A stretch of 64,000 nt of DNA from JAHEFU01 sp041395205. Its GTDB lineage: Bacteria > 4484-113 > JAFGCY01. Both the position numbers and the translations under genes were made by a program. The stretch is taken from assembly GCA_041395205.1 (NCBI GenBank), contig JAWLAZ010000001.1, forward strand, positions 1,364,001 to 1,428,000, given 5' to 3'. The notes beneath the pieces are model-generated. The model was given only the letters and a program-made list of their open reading frames with translations. It searched no databases and was not told where the DNA came from. This document shows positions 1 through 8,107 of this stretch, one piece after another; position 1 is the first letter of the stretch; every line of letters starts with the position of its first letter.

Positions 1-1242
1 CGCTTCACGATGCTCGCCAACCTCTTCCCCGCCGTACTCGAACAGGAAGGGGTGGTCTACAACATGGAGGCCAACGGCGAATGGCTGCTGCAGAACGGCC
101 TGCTGGTGTTCCAGGTGCTGGATGACTACCGCCGCGACTACGATGTGCTGGCCTGGGAGCAGGACCGGGTCTGGAGTGTGAACTCCAGTGAGGAAATCGG
201 CAGCCGCGCCCGCCTGGAAATGGATGAGATCGCCCGCGAGATCCTCGGGATGGTCAGCGAGAGCGAGGACAATGCCTACGGCCAGGCCCGGACTTACCTC
301 TCGCTGGCGGAACTGACCCGCTACAATGCCCTGCCGGCGGAGGAATTCCGCCCGGTCTATACAAGCCTCGGCTACCAGGTGGCACGTCCGGCACCCGGTG
401 TGCTGCTGCTGCACCGCGCCGGCACGGAATCCAGTGCCCAGCGCAACACCTGGTACGGTGCCGTGGCCTTCGGCGGGAGCTGTGCCTGGGTGCAGCAGTC
501 CGGTGGGCGGATGCGGATCATGCCTTACATGAACTCCGGGTCTGAGGGAGTGGACGGCATCCTGCGCAATACGCTCAATTCGTTTGTGGCATCGCAGAAC
601 CGCTACAAGGGTGCTTATCAGCATTTCGCGGAACTGAAGGACCTGAGCGGACTGTACTTCGAACGCCTGGATCTGGAGGCCCGCCAGCCGCGCACGGCTT
701 CGGGGGTCAGCCTGGAGTTCCGCCTGGCGGAGGACAAGCTGTCCTACACCCTGCTGGCCGAGCTTTCCGGCGTGCGGCTGATGACTGATCATTACGGCGA
801 GATAAGCGCTTTTACACCATTCGAAGGCGGCGAGAATTTCCTGCCCCTGCCCGGCGGGCAGCTGGCCGAGAATGGCTTTGTCCCGGATGAGGATGAGACC
901 GCTGCACCCGCCGAGGGACTGGACAGTGCACTGACGAAGGCCCGCCTGGAATTGCTGAGCACCGTCCTGAAGCATGCCCACAGTGCCGAGGAGGCTTATC
1001 TGATCAGGCATGGCAGCTACGGCAACCTGCGCCAGCTGCATGATGACGGCCTGCTGGTGCTGGATGAAGTGGAGTCCGATCGGAGCGGCAGCAAGGACAG
1101 CGTGCATCTGCGGATGGAGCTCGCGGATGACGCCGAAACCTACAAGCTGAGTGCCCAGGCGGGGGACATCCTGCGGGTGATGGACCATTCCGGAGAGATC
1201 CGCGATCCGGCAGCACCTGCGGTTGAGGAACCTGAGTCCTGA
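1..1242 (+). CDS. Multi-module pilin-like protein, 5' partial
   Basis: The frame is already open at base 1, and the first ATG (base 10) has no ribosome-binding site, so the true start probably lies to the left. No signal peptide or membrane segment is visible. Three stretches (about residues 75-140, 185-255 and 310-385 counted from the base-10 ATG) follow one plan: a helix, then Y..L.EL or Y..L.QL, then GL, about 20 residues, and a strand ending Y.L (for example YGNLRQLHDDGLL). The membrane-anchored protein at 2503 has one copy of this module. It resembles the globular part of pseudopilins, so I infer tandem pilin-like head domains. The next gene is a bona fide prepilin. No family is recognised, and the function is unknown. 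Confidence 0.7.
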   Translation, partial: RFTMLANLFPAVLEQEGVVYNMEANGEWLLQNGLLVFQVLDDYRRDYDVLAWEQDRVWSVNSSEEIGSRARLEMDEIAREILGMVSESEDNAYGQARTYLSLAELTRYNALPAEEFRPVYTSLGYQVARPAPGVLLLHRAGTESSAQRNTWYGAVAFGGSCAWVQQSGGRMRIMPYMNSGSEGVDGILRNTLNSFVASQNRYKGAYQHFAELKDLSGLYFERLDLEARQPRTASGVSLEFRLAEDKLSYTLLAELSGVRLMTDHYGEISAFTPFEGGENFLPLPGGQLAENGFVPDEDETAAPAEGLDSALTKARLELLSTVLKHAHSAEEAYLIRHGSYGNLRQLHDDGLLVLDEVESDRSGSKDSVHLRMELADDAETYKLSAQAGDILRVMDHSGEIRDPAAPAVEEPES

Positions 1243-1425
1243 TTTCGGGTCCGATAAAGTGTGCCGGGGTGTAACCGATTCATCCCACGGGCGTCTTCTA
1301 TGGCACGGGGCAGTCCAGATGCTGGACAGCCTTCAGTGAGTCCCCATGTTTATGGAATCAACGGAACGGTGTAATATATCTTGGTTGCAAGGACGTACAT
1401 TCAGTTCGGCCACAGAGGGGTTGCG

Positions 1426-2496
1426 ATGATGAACACGAAGCAGGGCTTTACACTGGTGGAGCTGCTGGTCGTTATCGGCATCGTCAGTGTGCTTGTCATC
1501 ATCCTCGCGCCCACCGTGCGGCAGGCTTCACTCACCGCCAAGGAGAATGCGGTGCGCGGCAACTGCGCGAACATTGAAGTCGCGCTGGCCCAGTACGCCC
1601 AGAACCATGAAGGCAACTACCCGGGCGTGGCGATCGACATCATGGCCCCCTGGGAATGGCATGCGCTGGGTGACGGCGAGCTCTACACCCAGGGCGGGCT
1701 GGACTTCCCGCAGCAGTGGGATGTGGCCAATGGCGTGCTTGGCGGGTATGGCCACCGCAACCCGAGCTCCGTTCCCGTGGCTGAGCAGATCAAGATCGCC
1801 CGCAGCGTGCAGCTCACTGCCGGAAACACCGACTTCCCCCGTTACTTCGACTCCCTGCTGATTGATGATGCCCTGTCCGAGTATCCGGCGAACGTATTCA
1901 GCGGAGCCGCCGGTGTCGGCACACGCCGCATGCAGAACGTCTTCGGCTTCACGGTTTCCCCGGATCTGATCAACCTTGAGGACACGGTTGATCTCAATGA
2001 TGTTTCACTGCTTGACCCCTTCCTCGTGGCAACGCTGGAGGGTCAGACCGGCGGAGCGGCAGGCACGATCAACGTCAGCGATGACACCATCAGTGGCGGC
2101 AAGTTCGTGCGCCACGACAGCGAAGGGCTGCCGCTTGCCGCAATCACTCCTGCTGTGTTCAGCCAGAACAGCCGCTGGGGCGTGGATCGCAATGACTACT
2201 TCAGTCCCGGTGATTTCGCCTACGTGCCGATCATCACCGCCTCGGCCTTCCCGGATGTGGACAACCTCGTGACCCTGCGCAACGAGTTCTACCAGTGGGG
2301 TACGAACGTGACGGGTTACATGATCTTCGGCTTCGGCAGCCAGGAGAGCCCGCAGTCCGACCGTTATTCCACGGAGCGCCAGGAGTTCATCCAGAGCGGC
2401 ATCCCCGATATGGGTGAAGCCGGCGTCGACACACGCTATGAGCTGTACGTGCTGCAGCTCTTCGAGGGCGCGGTCTACTTCAACAAGACCTTCTGA
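1426..2496 (+). CDS. Type IV pilin-like protein with prepilin leader
   Basis: The protein has a textbook prepilin N-terminus: short basic leader MMNTKQG, cleavage before F, then FTLVELLVVIGIVSV, including the conserved Glu at position 5 of the mature protein. The reading frame is open upstream to a TTG at 1381. I chose ATG 1426 (or 1429) because AGAGGGG lies just before it and the leader then has normal length. The remaining ~330 residues are a long head domain with no family I recognise, far larger than a classical pilin. By family knowledge the leader is cut by a PilD-type peptidase and the protein joins a pilus or type II secretion pseudopilus. The gene at 2503 follows after six bases and is likely co-transcribed. 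Confidence 0.88.
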   Translation: MMNTKQGFTLVELLVVIGIVSVLVIILAPTVRQASLTAKENAVRGNCANIEVALAQYAQNHEGNYPGVAIDIMAPWEWHALGDGELYTQGGLDFPQQWDVANGVLGGYGHRNPSSVPVAEQIKIARSVQLTAGNTDFPRYFDSLLIDDALSEYPANVFSGAAGVGTRRMQNVFGFTVSPDLINLEDTVDLNDVSLLDPFLVATLEGQTGGAAGTINVSDDTISGGKFVRHDSEGLPLAAITPAVFSQNSRWGVDRNDYFSPGDFAYVPIITASAFPDVDNLVTLRNEFYQWGTNVTGYMIFGFGSQESPQSDRYSTERQEFIQSGIPDMGEAGVDTRYELYVLQLFEGAVYFNKTF

Positions 2497-2502
2497 TTCA
2501 CC

Positions 2503-2934
2503 GTGTCCGGCACGGTGATTGATCCGCGCACCGGTGAGGAACGCCGCGTGATCCCGGCCGGGATCCGCATCTCCATCCTGCTTGGCATGGCAATTGTGGC
2601 CGGCTGGCTGCTCTACATCAAGGTCTTCGGCAGTTCCGGATATGCGCTGCTGCGCGACACGGCCTATATGCACACCGGCTTCATCAAGTATGCGCAGGAG
2701 GATTTCCACGCCAGCCACGGACGTTATGCCACGCTGGCGGAATTGCGAGACAGGGGCCTGATCGATTACGAAATCGTCAATGATGAAGCACTGATCGGGG
2801 ATGGGATCACGGCCCGCTGTGAACTGCCGCTGGACCGCCAGAACTACAAGCTGACCTTGCGTTTCCTGCGGGGCAGCTACATGACGACTGCGGATGATGT
2901 CCACGCCTTCAGTGACGTACCACGCCAACGCTGA
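2503..2934 (+). CDS. Single-pass membrane protein with pilin-like head module
   Basis: The GTG start lies six bases after the prepilin gene stop. A short cytoplasmic N-terminus is followed by one membrane helix (about residues 23-43, ILLGMAIVAGWLLYI) and a ~95-residue outer domain. That domain carries the module Y.TLAEL..RGL, then NYKLTL, also present three times in the protein encoded at 1-1242. There is no prepilin cleavage motif, so the anchor is probably retained. The spacing and the shared module suggest it works with the two preceding pilin-like proteins, perhaps as a minor component of the same fibre. That is inference, and no family name is recognised. Confidence 0.75.
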   Translation: MSGTVIDPRTGEERRVIPAGIRISILLGMAIVAGWLLYIKVFGSSGYALLRDTAYMHTGFIKYAQEDFHASHGRYATLAELRDRGLIDYEIVNDEALIGDGITARCELPLDRQNYKLTLRFLRGSYMTTADDVHAFSDVPRQR

Positions 2935-2987
2935 GCAGCCGCTCGCGGAACGAAGTGGGTTAGAATATCGGCGAGGTACAACTCCCC

Positions 2988-3323
2988 ATGAACATGAAGA
3001 AGATGCTGAAGGAGGCCCAGCGCCTCCAGCAGAAGATGCAGGAAGACATGGACCGCGCCAGCGAGCAGCTGGAGGGCGAGCGCATTGAGGGTTCCAGCGG
3101 TGGCGGCCTGGTGACGGTGGTCGTGAACGGCCACAAGCAGATCGTGAGCGTGCAGATCAAGAAGGAAGCGGTGGATCCCGAGGATGTGGAAACACTGGAG
3201 GATCTGGTGTTCGCCGCGGCGCAGAGTGCGCTCAGCGCGGCCGAGGCCCGCAACAATGAGGTGATGGAAGCCGTGCAGTCCGCCAGCATGCCCACGGGCA
3301 TCGGCGGCATGTTCGGGATGTAA
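2988..3323 (+). CDS. ybaB: YbaB/EbfC nucleoid-associated protein
   Basis: A 111-residue protein with the standard YbaB layout: an N-terminal helix rich in Lys, Gln and Met (MLKEAQRLQQKMQ), the glycine segment SSGGGLVTVVVNG, and a C-terminal helix with AAAQSALSAAEARNNEVM. The family forms tweezers-like dimers that bind DNA and is nearly always next to recR. Here its TAA overlaps the recR ATG by one base (TAATG), which implies translational coupling. A -10-like TAGAAT at 2961-2966 and GAGG at about 2974 precede the ATG. Its role with RecR in repair is inferred from the conserved pairing. Confidence 0.95.
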   Translation: MNMKKMLKEAQRLQQKMQEDMDRASEQLEGERIEGSSGGGLVTVVVNGHKQIVSVQIKKEAVDPEDVETLEDLVFAAAQSALSAAEARNNEVMEAVQSASMPTGIGGMFGM

Positions 3324-3961
3324 TGGCCTACCTGCCTGAAGCACTGACGGAGCTGATCCACAGACTCTCGCGCCTGCCGGGCATCGGTCCGCGCGCAGCG
3401 GAACGCCTGGCGCTGGCACTGATCGAGCGCGATCCATCGGAAGTATCCGCGCTGGCGCTGGCGCTCACGGATGCCGTGGCCCGCGTCGGACACTGCCCGC
3501 AGTGTGGCTGCCTGAGCCAGGACGGGGCGGACTGCCGGGTCTGCGCCGACGCGACCCGCGAGCGGGGGCTGATCTGCGTGGTGGAAAGCCCGCTGGACAG
3601 CGTGGCCCTGGAGAAGGGCGGGGGCTTCCACGGCCTGTACCATGTGCTGGGCGGGGCGATCTCGCCGCTGGCGGGCGTGCTGCCGGAGGACCTGAGCATA
3701 GCGGCCCTGCTTGAGCGTGTTGCCGGAGGCGAGGTGCGCGAGCTGATTCTGGCAACGAATGCCAGCCCAGAGGGCGAGGCCACCGCGCTCTACATCCGCC
3801 AGGAACTGGACGAACTGCGTGAACGCCGCCTGGCAAGGGGAGCGGAGGCAATCACGCTGCGGGTGACGCGCCTGGCGCGCGGCCTGCCCTCCGGCAGCCA
3901 GCTGGACTACGCCGATGCGGCCACACTGCAGAGCGCACTGGACAACCGTACGGAGCTGTAG
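3323..3961 (+). CDS. recR: Recombination mediator RecR
   Basis: A 212-residue protein of normal RecR length. The N-terminal helix-hairpin-helix contains RLPGIGPRAAERLALAL (about residues 17-33). A four-Cys zinc finger follows with C58, C61, C71 and C74. The Toprim domain starts near residue 83 (LICVVESPLDSVALEKGG) and contains the GLYHVLGGAISPL segment and the acidic LATNASPEGEATALYI motif. RecR acts with RecF and RecO to load RecA on single-stranded gaps. The gene overlaps ybaB by one base, the usual dnaX-ybaB-recR arrangement, although dnaX itself is not in the window. Confidence 0.97.
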   Translation: MAYLPEALTELIHRLSRLPGIGPRAAERLALALIERDPSEVSALALALTDAVARVGHCPQCGCLSQDGADCRVCADATRERGLICVVESPLDSVALEKGGGFHGLYHVLGGAISPLAGVLPEDLSIAALLERVAGGEVRELILATNASPEGEATALYIRQELDELRERRLARGAEAITLRVTRLARGLPSGSQLDYADAATLQSALDNRTEL

Positions 3962-4023
3962 CAATGCTTGAAAGAATCAGCAGTCTGAGGGCCATGGGTG
4001 GAAGCAGGCTGATTGGAACAGGC

Positions 4024-4035
4024 TGGCAATTGCCA
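4024..4035. promoter_or_regulatory. Perfect 12-bp palindrome between recR and the GTPase gene
   Basis: TGGCAATTGCCA lies in the 136-bp gap between the convergent recR and MglA-like genes, nested inside GATTGG (4010) ... CCAATC (4033). It could fold as a hairpin or bind a dimeric protein. No T-run follows, so I do not call it a terminator. Confidence 0.35.
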
Positions 4036-4097
4036 ATCCACTGATGAGGAATCTGTGTCATACGTTGCCAGTATGACTGACAACTAATCTACCGGAG

Positions 4098-4742
4098 CTA
4101 CAGCTCGCGCAGGCGTTCCATCAGCTCCTCGGCGGAGCGGAAACTGTGACCGACGCTGAGGTCGGCACCGTTGTCAAGATCCCGCTGGACCTCCGCCACG
4201 GCCAGGCTGACGGCCTGGATGAATGCCTTGCGCACCCCGGTGCCCTCGCTGGCAACGCTCTCCTCGATCCAGGGCCGCGGGCGGTCGTCCACGAACATCT
4301 CATCCAGTTCCATTCGCGGCAGGGCATCCTCGATGTCACGCTTGTTCATCTGCAGCAGCACCGGCACCGGGCGTCCGCCGTTCTGCAGGAACTCCAGCGA
4401 GCGCAGGTAGTAGTCGCGGGATTCCTGCACGTGCTCGCGGGTGGAATCGACCACGAAGATCACGCTGTCAGCCATCGCCAGCAGGAATTCGCGGCGTTCA
4501 TTGAGCTGGGTCTGGCCCGGCACGCTGAGCGTCAGGACCTCCAGCGGCTCACCGTTGAAGCTCCCGGCATCGTAGATCAGCCAGTCGAAGTACAGTGTGC
4601 GGCCGCCGCGCACGGGGGTCTGGACCCGGCGCTTGAGCTCGTCGCTGAGTGAATACATGGTTGCGGTCTTGCCGGCCCGCGGCGGCCCGTCGTAGACCAC
4701 GGTGAGCTGCAGTTTGCCGGTTTCGGGGCTGATGTATGCCAT
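4098..4742 (-). CDS. MglA-like small Ras-type GTPase
   Basis: A 214-residue GTPase. The P-loop is GPPRAGKT (residues 19-26). The G3 region reads VPGQTQ (74-79), where ordinary Ras proteins have DxxG; the VPGQ form is typical of MglA. The G4 motif is NKRD (133-136). MglA-type GTPases switch cell polarity, type IV pilus position or gliding, and are controlled by MglB/Roadblock partners. Two Roadblock proteins are encoded immediately upstream on the same strand (4887-5252 and 5327-7651), so a three-gene GTPase module is likely. The two proteins are not fused, and gaps of about 75-145 bp separate the genes. Confidence 0.9.
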   Translation of the reverse strand: MAYISPETGKLQLTVVYDGPPRAGKTATMYSLSDELKRRVQTPVRGGRTLYFDWLIYDAGSFNGEPLEVLTLSVPGQTQLNERREFLLAMADSVIFVVDSTREHVQESRDYYLRSLEFLQNGGRPVPVLLQMNKRDIEDALPRMELDEMFVDDRPRPWIEESVASEGTGVRKAFIQAVSLAVAEVQRDLDNGADLSVGHSFRSAEELMERLREL

Positions 4743-4886
4743 TGCCTGCCTATCTTACCGCGCTGTGCGCCGCTCTGGTACCGCCCAGGGGATATGAAAA
4801 TGCGGGCATGGACCGGCGCTGTAAAGCTGATGCCGGAACCATGCCCGCGGCCTCCGCCGGGCGGCGGAGGCGGACCGTTGAAATGA

Positions 4887-5252
4887 CTAGATCTCGACCT
4901 TGCGCTCGATCTGGCTCAGCTTGACGCGGGCCAGGGCCAGGTTGGACTTCTCGCGGTCCAGCACGAGGTAGATGAAGAGGTCCAGACCCTCCTGGGTCAC
5001 GGGACGGATCAGGTGGTACTGCTTGCCGAGCGTGATCAGGATGTCCTCGATGTCATCCTTGAGATTGAGCTTCTCCATGACCTTGCGCTTGCTGCGCACG
5101 ACCTCGGTGTTGCCGGCTGCCGCGACCTCAAGGTTGATCACCCCGTTGCCGATCTCGCCGAGCATCATGCCGCTCGAGCAGTCGACGATCGAGGCGGCCA
5201 TGAAGCCGTCGATGCTCATCAGCTCATTCATGCTGCTTTCGATGTTGGACAT
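4887..5252 (-). CDS. Roadblock/LC7 domain protein (MglB-like)
   Basis: A 121-residue stand-alone Roadblock/LC7 domain: N-terminal helix SSMNELMSIDGFMAASIVD, then GMMLGEIG, a central helix, and the C-terminal strand FIYLVLDRE followed by a helix ending ARVKLSQIERKVEI. The frame is open further upstream, but ATG 5252 is chosen because GGAGAACGGGAA directly precedes it. Roadblock proteins dimerise and act as GAPs or regulators of MglA-type GTPases, and such a GTPase is the next gene downstream. The last 30 residues are strikingly like the C-terminus of the 774-residue protein encoded just upstream, so the two Roadblock domains are probably duplicates. Confidence 0.9.
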   Translation of the reverse strand: MSNIESSMNELMSIDGFMAASIVDCSSGMMLGEIGNGVINLEVAAAGNTEVVRSKRKVMEKLNLKDDIEDILITLGKQYHLIRPVTQEGLDLFIYLVLDREKSNLALARVKLSQIERKVEI

Positions 5253-5326
5253 TTCCCGTTCTCCTGTGTTGTCAGAATTCCAAATCTCAGGCACATGCCC
5301 CGTTTGCTGCGACCCTCTCCCGGAGG

Positions 5327-7651
5327 TCAGGCCTGCAGCAACGCCTGTGCCTGGCTGAGCTTGACCCGGGTCAGGGCGAGATTGGCATCCTCCCTGTCCA
5401 GTACGAGGTACAGCGTCAGCGACTGGTCCCGGCCCTGGATCGAGCGGACCACATTGTATGAGTCGTCAAGTGTGAACACCGTGTCCTCATTCACCTCACG
5501 GAAGGGACTGTGCTCCATCAGGGCCTGGCGCGCACGCAGGCTCTGCAGGTAGGCGAAGACGCGCTCGACGAGGGCATCGCTCACGTCGCCGATCTCGCCG
5601 ATGATGCTCTGGCCGTTGGCATCCACCACGAAGGCTGCACTGAAGGAGGGAATCTCCGTCAGGCGGATCAGAGCATCCTTCACATTGCGCTCCGGTGGCA
5701 GGCTGGAGCGGGGCGGCACTGCGGCGGTCTCCGTTTCCGGAAGTTCCGCGGGAAGTTCAGCTTCAGTGCGGCTGTGCAGGGCGTCGGCGGCACTGCGGAA
5801 ATCACGCAGCTCCTCCTCGGTACCGAGCAGCAGCAGGTTCCAGTCGATCTCGCGGTAGCTGCCCGTCAGCAGGGGCTGCATGGCAGCCAGCGAGCCCGCG
5901 AAGTCCTGCTCATGCAGACGGCTGAGCCAGGTGTCAGCCTGGGCCTGCAGTGATTCACGCACATTGCCAAGCTGCTGCATGATGCAGTGCTCCAGACCGG
6001 CGAGACAGCCCGTCAGGCCCAGCGATTCCAGGCGCTCCAGCAGCTGCAGGATCGCGGATGCCTCCGGAGCACCATCAGCGGCAGCAGTTTCTGAAGCCGT
6101 TGCCACCGGCAGGGCGGGCTCAGCAGGCTGCAGGCTGGCAAGCTGGAAGGCCAGGGATTCGGACAGCAGCAGCGGTTCAGCGGCACTGGCCCGGCGGGCC
6201 AGGTCCAGCTCCGCCAGACTGCGACCGGCATGACCTGCGAGCATGAACAGGCGGGAGAGCATCAGCCGGGCCTGCAGCAGGACCGGGAGCAGCTCCTCCG
6301 CGACTGCAGAGCTTGACAGGCTGCCCGAGATATTCAGGAGGATTGCCGGTTCCAGGCGCGTACCGGCACCGGCCAGCAGCTCCAGCAGGCGGATCCAGTC
6401 CGCGGGCCGCGCGGCCAGGGGCAGCAGCGGCATGAGCGGCAGCTGAGCTGCCAGATTGTCATTTTCCGGGTCGGCGTCCAGGATGCCGGCAAGTTCATCC
6501 AGCACCTGCTGTGCCGCAGCGGCATTGGGAACCTGCAGTTCGCGCACCCGCAGTGCACAGGCACCGTGCTGATTCTCCCGCCATTCAAGCCGGGCCAGCA
6601 TCAGGCGCGGGGCCGGATCAGGCGTGCCGGAAGCGATGATCTCCAGTTCACTGCGCAGGGCAGCACTGGCCCGGCCATCCGCCAGCAGCCAGCCCAGCAC
6701 TCGCAGAGCCTGGCCGGTGTCGGCCTGGCGGCGCAGGGCGGCAGCCAGCTCCAGCAGCAGGCTGCTGTCGATCCCGGAGGGTGCCAGGCGCAGCAGCTCA
6801 AACATGTGCAGCAGCAGGCTGGCCAGTTCCGGACGACTGCGCAGCGCGGCTGCAGCGGCTCCGGCGCCTCTGGCGGCGAAGTTTGAATGGCTTGCCAGGG
6901 CAAAGCCGGCCAGCCGGCCGAACTCACTGTCGACCGCCGGTCCGATGTATTCATTGATGCGATTGGTCAGCAGCTGCCCCAGGCGCGGGCGTCCGAAGGC
7001 GCGCACCGCGGCAATGGCCTCACAGAGCACGGCCAGCATCTCCGGCATGCCATGCCCGGAGTCGCCCAGCAGCGCCAGGCAATGCCCGCAGACGATTGCG
7101 GGATGGCTGCTGCCGCTGCCTGCCAGTTCATTGAGGAGCAGAGCGGCTTCCTCGCCGGCATTCATCAGCAGCAGGGATTCCAGCGCTTCAGCAGCTTCCT
7201 CGGTGCGGCCGGCCCGCAGCAGCACCTGGCCGCGGATCAGCATGGCCTGGGGCTGGTCCACGAGGTCCGCGAGCGGTCGCATGTAGCCGATCGCCCAGTC
7301 CATGTTGCCGGCAGCCAGAGCCACGTATCCGGCAAGCAGCACCCGCAGGTTGGGATTGCCGGCAAGCTGCATGCCGTCAAGGTTCTCGACATCGGCTGCC
7401 AGGGAGCTGAGATCACTGCCCTGCTCGCGCAGTTTGCCGACGATGGTGTGGAAACTGCGGAATCCTTCACTGTCACCCCGCAGCAACGCGCTGCAGAAAT
7501 CGGACACGAGGCCTGGCGGCGGGGGTGCGCTTGCGCTGCGCCCAGAGTTGATAGCCCGGGTAACGATGATGCCACCTTCCTCAAAGATAGTGGTGCAGAA
7601 CAGAAGCTGCCCGCACAGATGGCATCTCTGCTGAGACGGTCGGCCAGCCAT
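5327..7651 (-). CDS. TPR-like helical protein with C-terminal Roadblock domain
   Basis: A 774-residue protein. Residues 10-19 hold a CHLCG..LFC cysteine cluster that could bind a metal. Residues ~40-630 are an Ala/Leu-rich helical array resembling degenerate TPRs, for example AMLIRGQVLLRAGRTEEAAEALESLLLMNAGEEAALLL. The final ~120 residues are a Roadblock/LC7 domain (FSAAFVVDANGQSIIGEIGD ... LYLVLDRE) closely matching the next gene's product. There is no signal peptide, so it should be cytoplasmic. A TGTAAT five bases before the ATG hints at a leaderless start. I infer a scaffold that links the MglA-like GTPase to something bound by the helical array. GTG at about 7561 is an alternative start that would drop the Cys cluster. 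Confidence 0.82.
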   Translation of the reverse strand: MAGRPSQQRCHLCGQLLFCTTIFEEGGIIVTRAINSGRSASAPPPPGLVSDFCSALLRGDSEGFRSFHTIVGKLREQGSDLSSLAADVENLDGMQLAGNPNLRVLLAGYVALAAGNMDWAIGYMRPLADLVDQPQAMLIRGQVLLRAGRTEEAAEALESLLLMNAGEEAALLLNELAGSGSSHPAIVCGHCLALLGDSGHGMPEMLAVLCEAIAAVRAFGRPRLGQLLTNRINEYIGPAVDSEFGRLAGFALASHSNFAARGAGAAAAALRSRPELASLLLHMFELLRLAPSGIDSSLLLELAAALRRQADTGQALRVLGWLLADGRASAALRSELEIIASGTPDPAPRLMLARLEWRENQHGACALRVRELQVPNAAAAQQVLDELAGILDADPENDNLAAQLPLMPLLPLAARPADWIRLLELLAGAGTRLEPAILLNISGSLSSSAVAEELLPVLLQARLMLSRLFMLAGHAGRSLAELDLARRASAAEPLLLSESLAFQLASLQPAEPALPVATASETAAADGAPEASAILQLLERLESLGLTGCLAGLEHCIMQQLGNVRESLQAQADTWLSRLHEQDFAGSLAAMQPLLTGSYREIDWNLLLLGTEEELRDFRSAADALHSRTEAELPAELPETETAAVPPRSSLPPERNVKDALIRLTEIPSFSAAFVVDANGQSIIGEIGDVSDALVERVFAYLQSLRARQALMEHSPFREVNEDTVFTLDDSYNVVRSIQGRDQSLTLYLVLDREDANLALTRVKLSQAQALLQA

Positions 7652-8107
7652 GGCCGATTACACATCTGACGAAAAAAGTATCGCGTATTCGAAAAACGCG
7701 ACTTCTGTTGCCTGCGCTCGGATTCTAACACATCATGAAATGTAGATCAACACCAATATTTGCTTGCCAATTGTTAAATTGATTGCTCATAAATTGTTCA
7801 ATTCCGATTAAACAGTCAGGCCCCAATCGCTGCTGAGCCAAGTCTGGATGAGGACTGATCCGGAATGCAAAGGTTAAATCCCGTTAATTACACTCAAAGC
7901 AATTCGCAATTGAGAATATGAAGAAAGTGTGACAAAGGTATACCAATACCCATAAATGCCTGGTGTTGCAAGTCCAGGTATCCAGTCAAATTGAGCCGTA
8001 ATGCCGCAGCAGGCCCGGAGTTGGCAAGCCAGTCGGAGCGGAGGCGGGTGCGGTGAGAGTAGCTGCATTGCGTATACTTCAATGTATCTGGTTATCTGGA
8101 GTTGCTG
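7652..8107. other. AT-rich divergent intergenic region
   Basis: A 456-bp gap between divergent genes, clearly more AT-rich than its surroundings. It contains the inverted repeat TCGCGT-N9-ACGCGA at 7681-7701, just upstream of the minus-strand TPR/Roadblock gene, and a -10-like TATACT at 8073-8078 for the lipoprotein gene at 8108. No convincing gene or RNA was recognised in the middle. Confidence 0.5.

Noticed and set aside
1381..1425. TTG at 1381 as the prepilin start
   Set aside because: It would give a 22-residue leader before the cleavage site; ATG 1426 has a ribosome-binding site and a normal leader.
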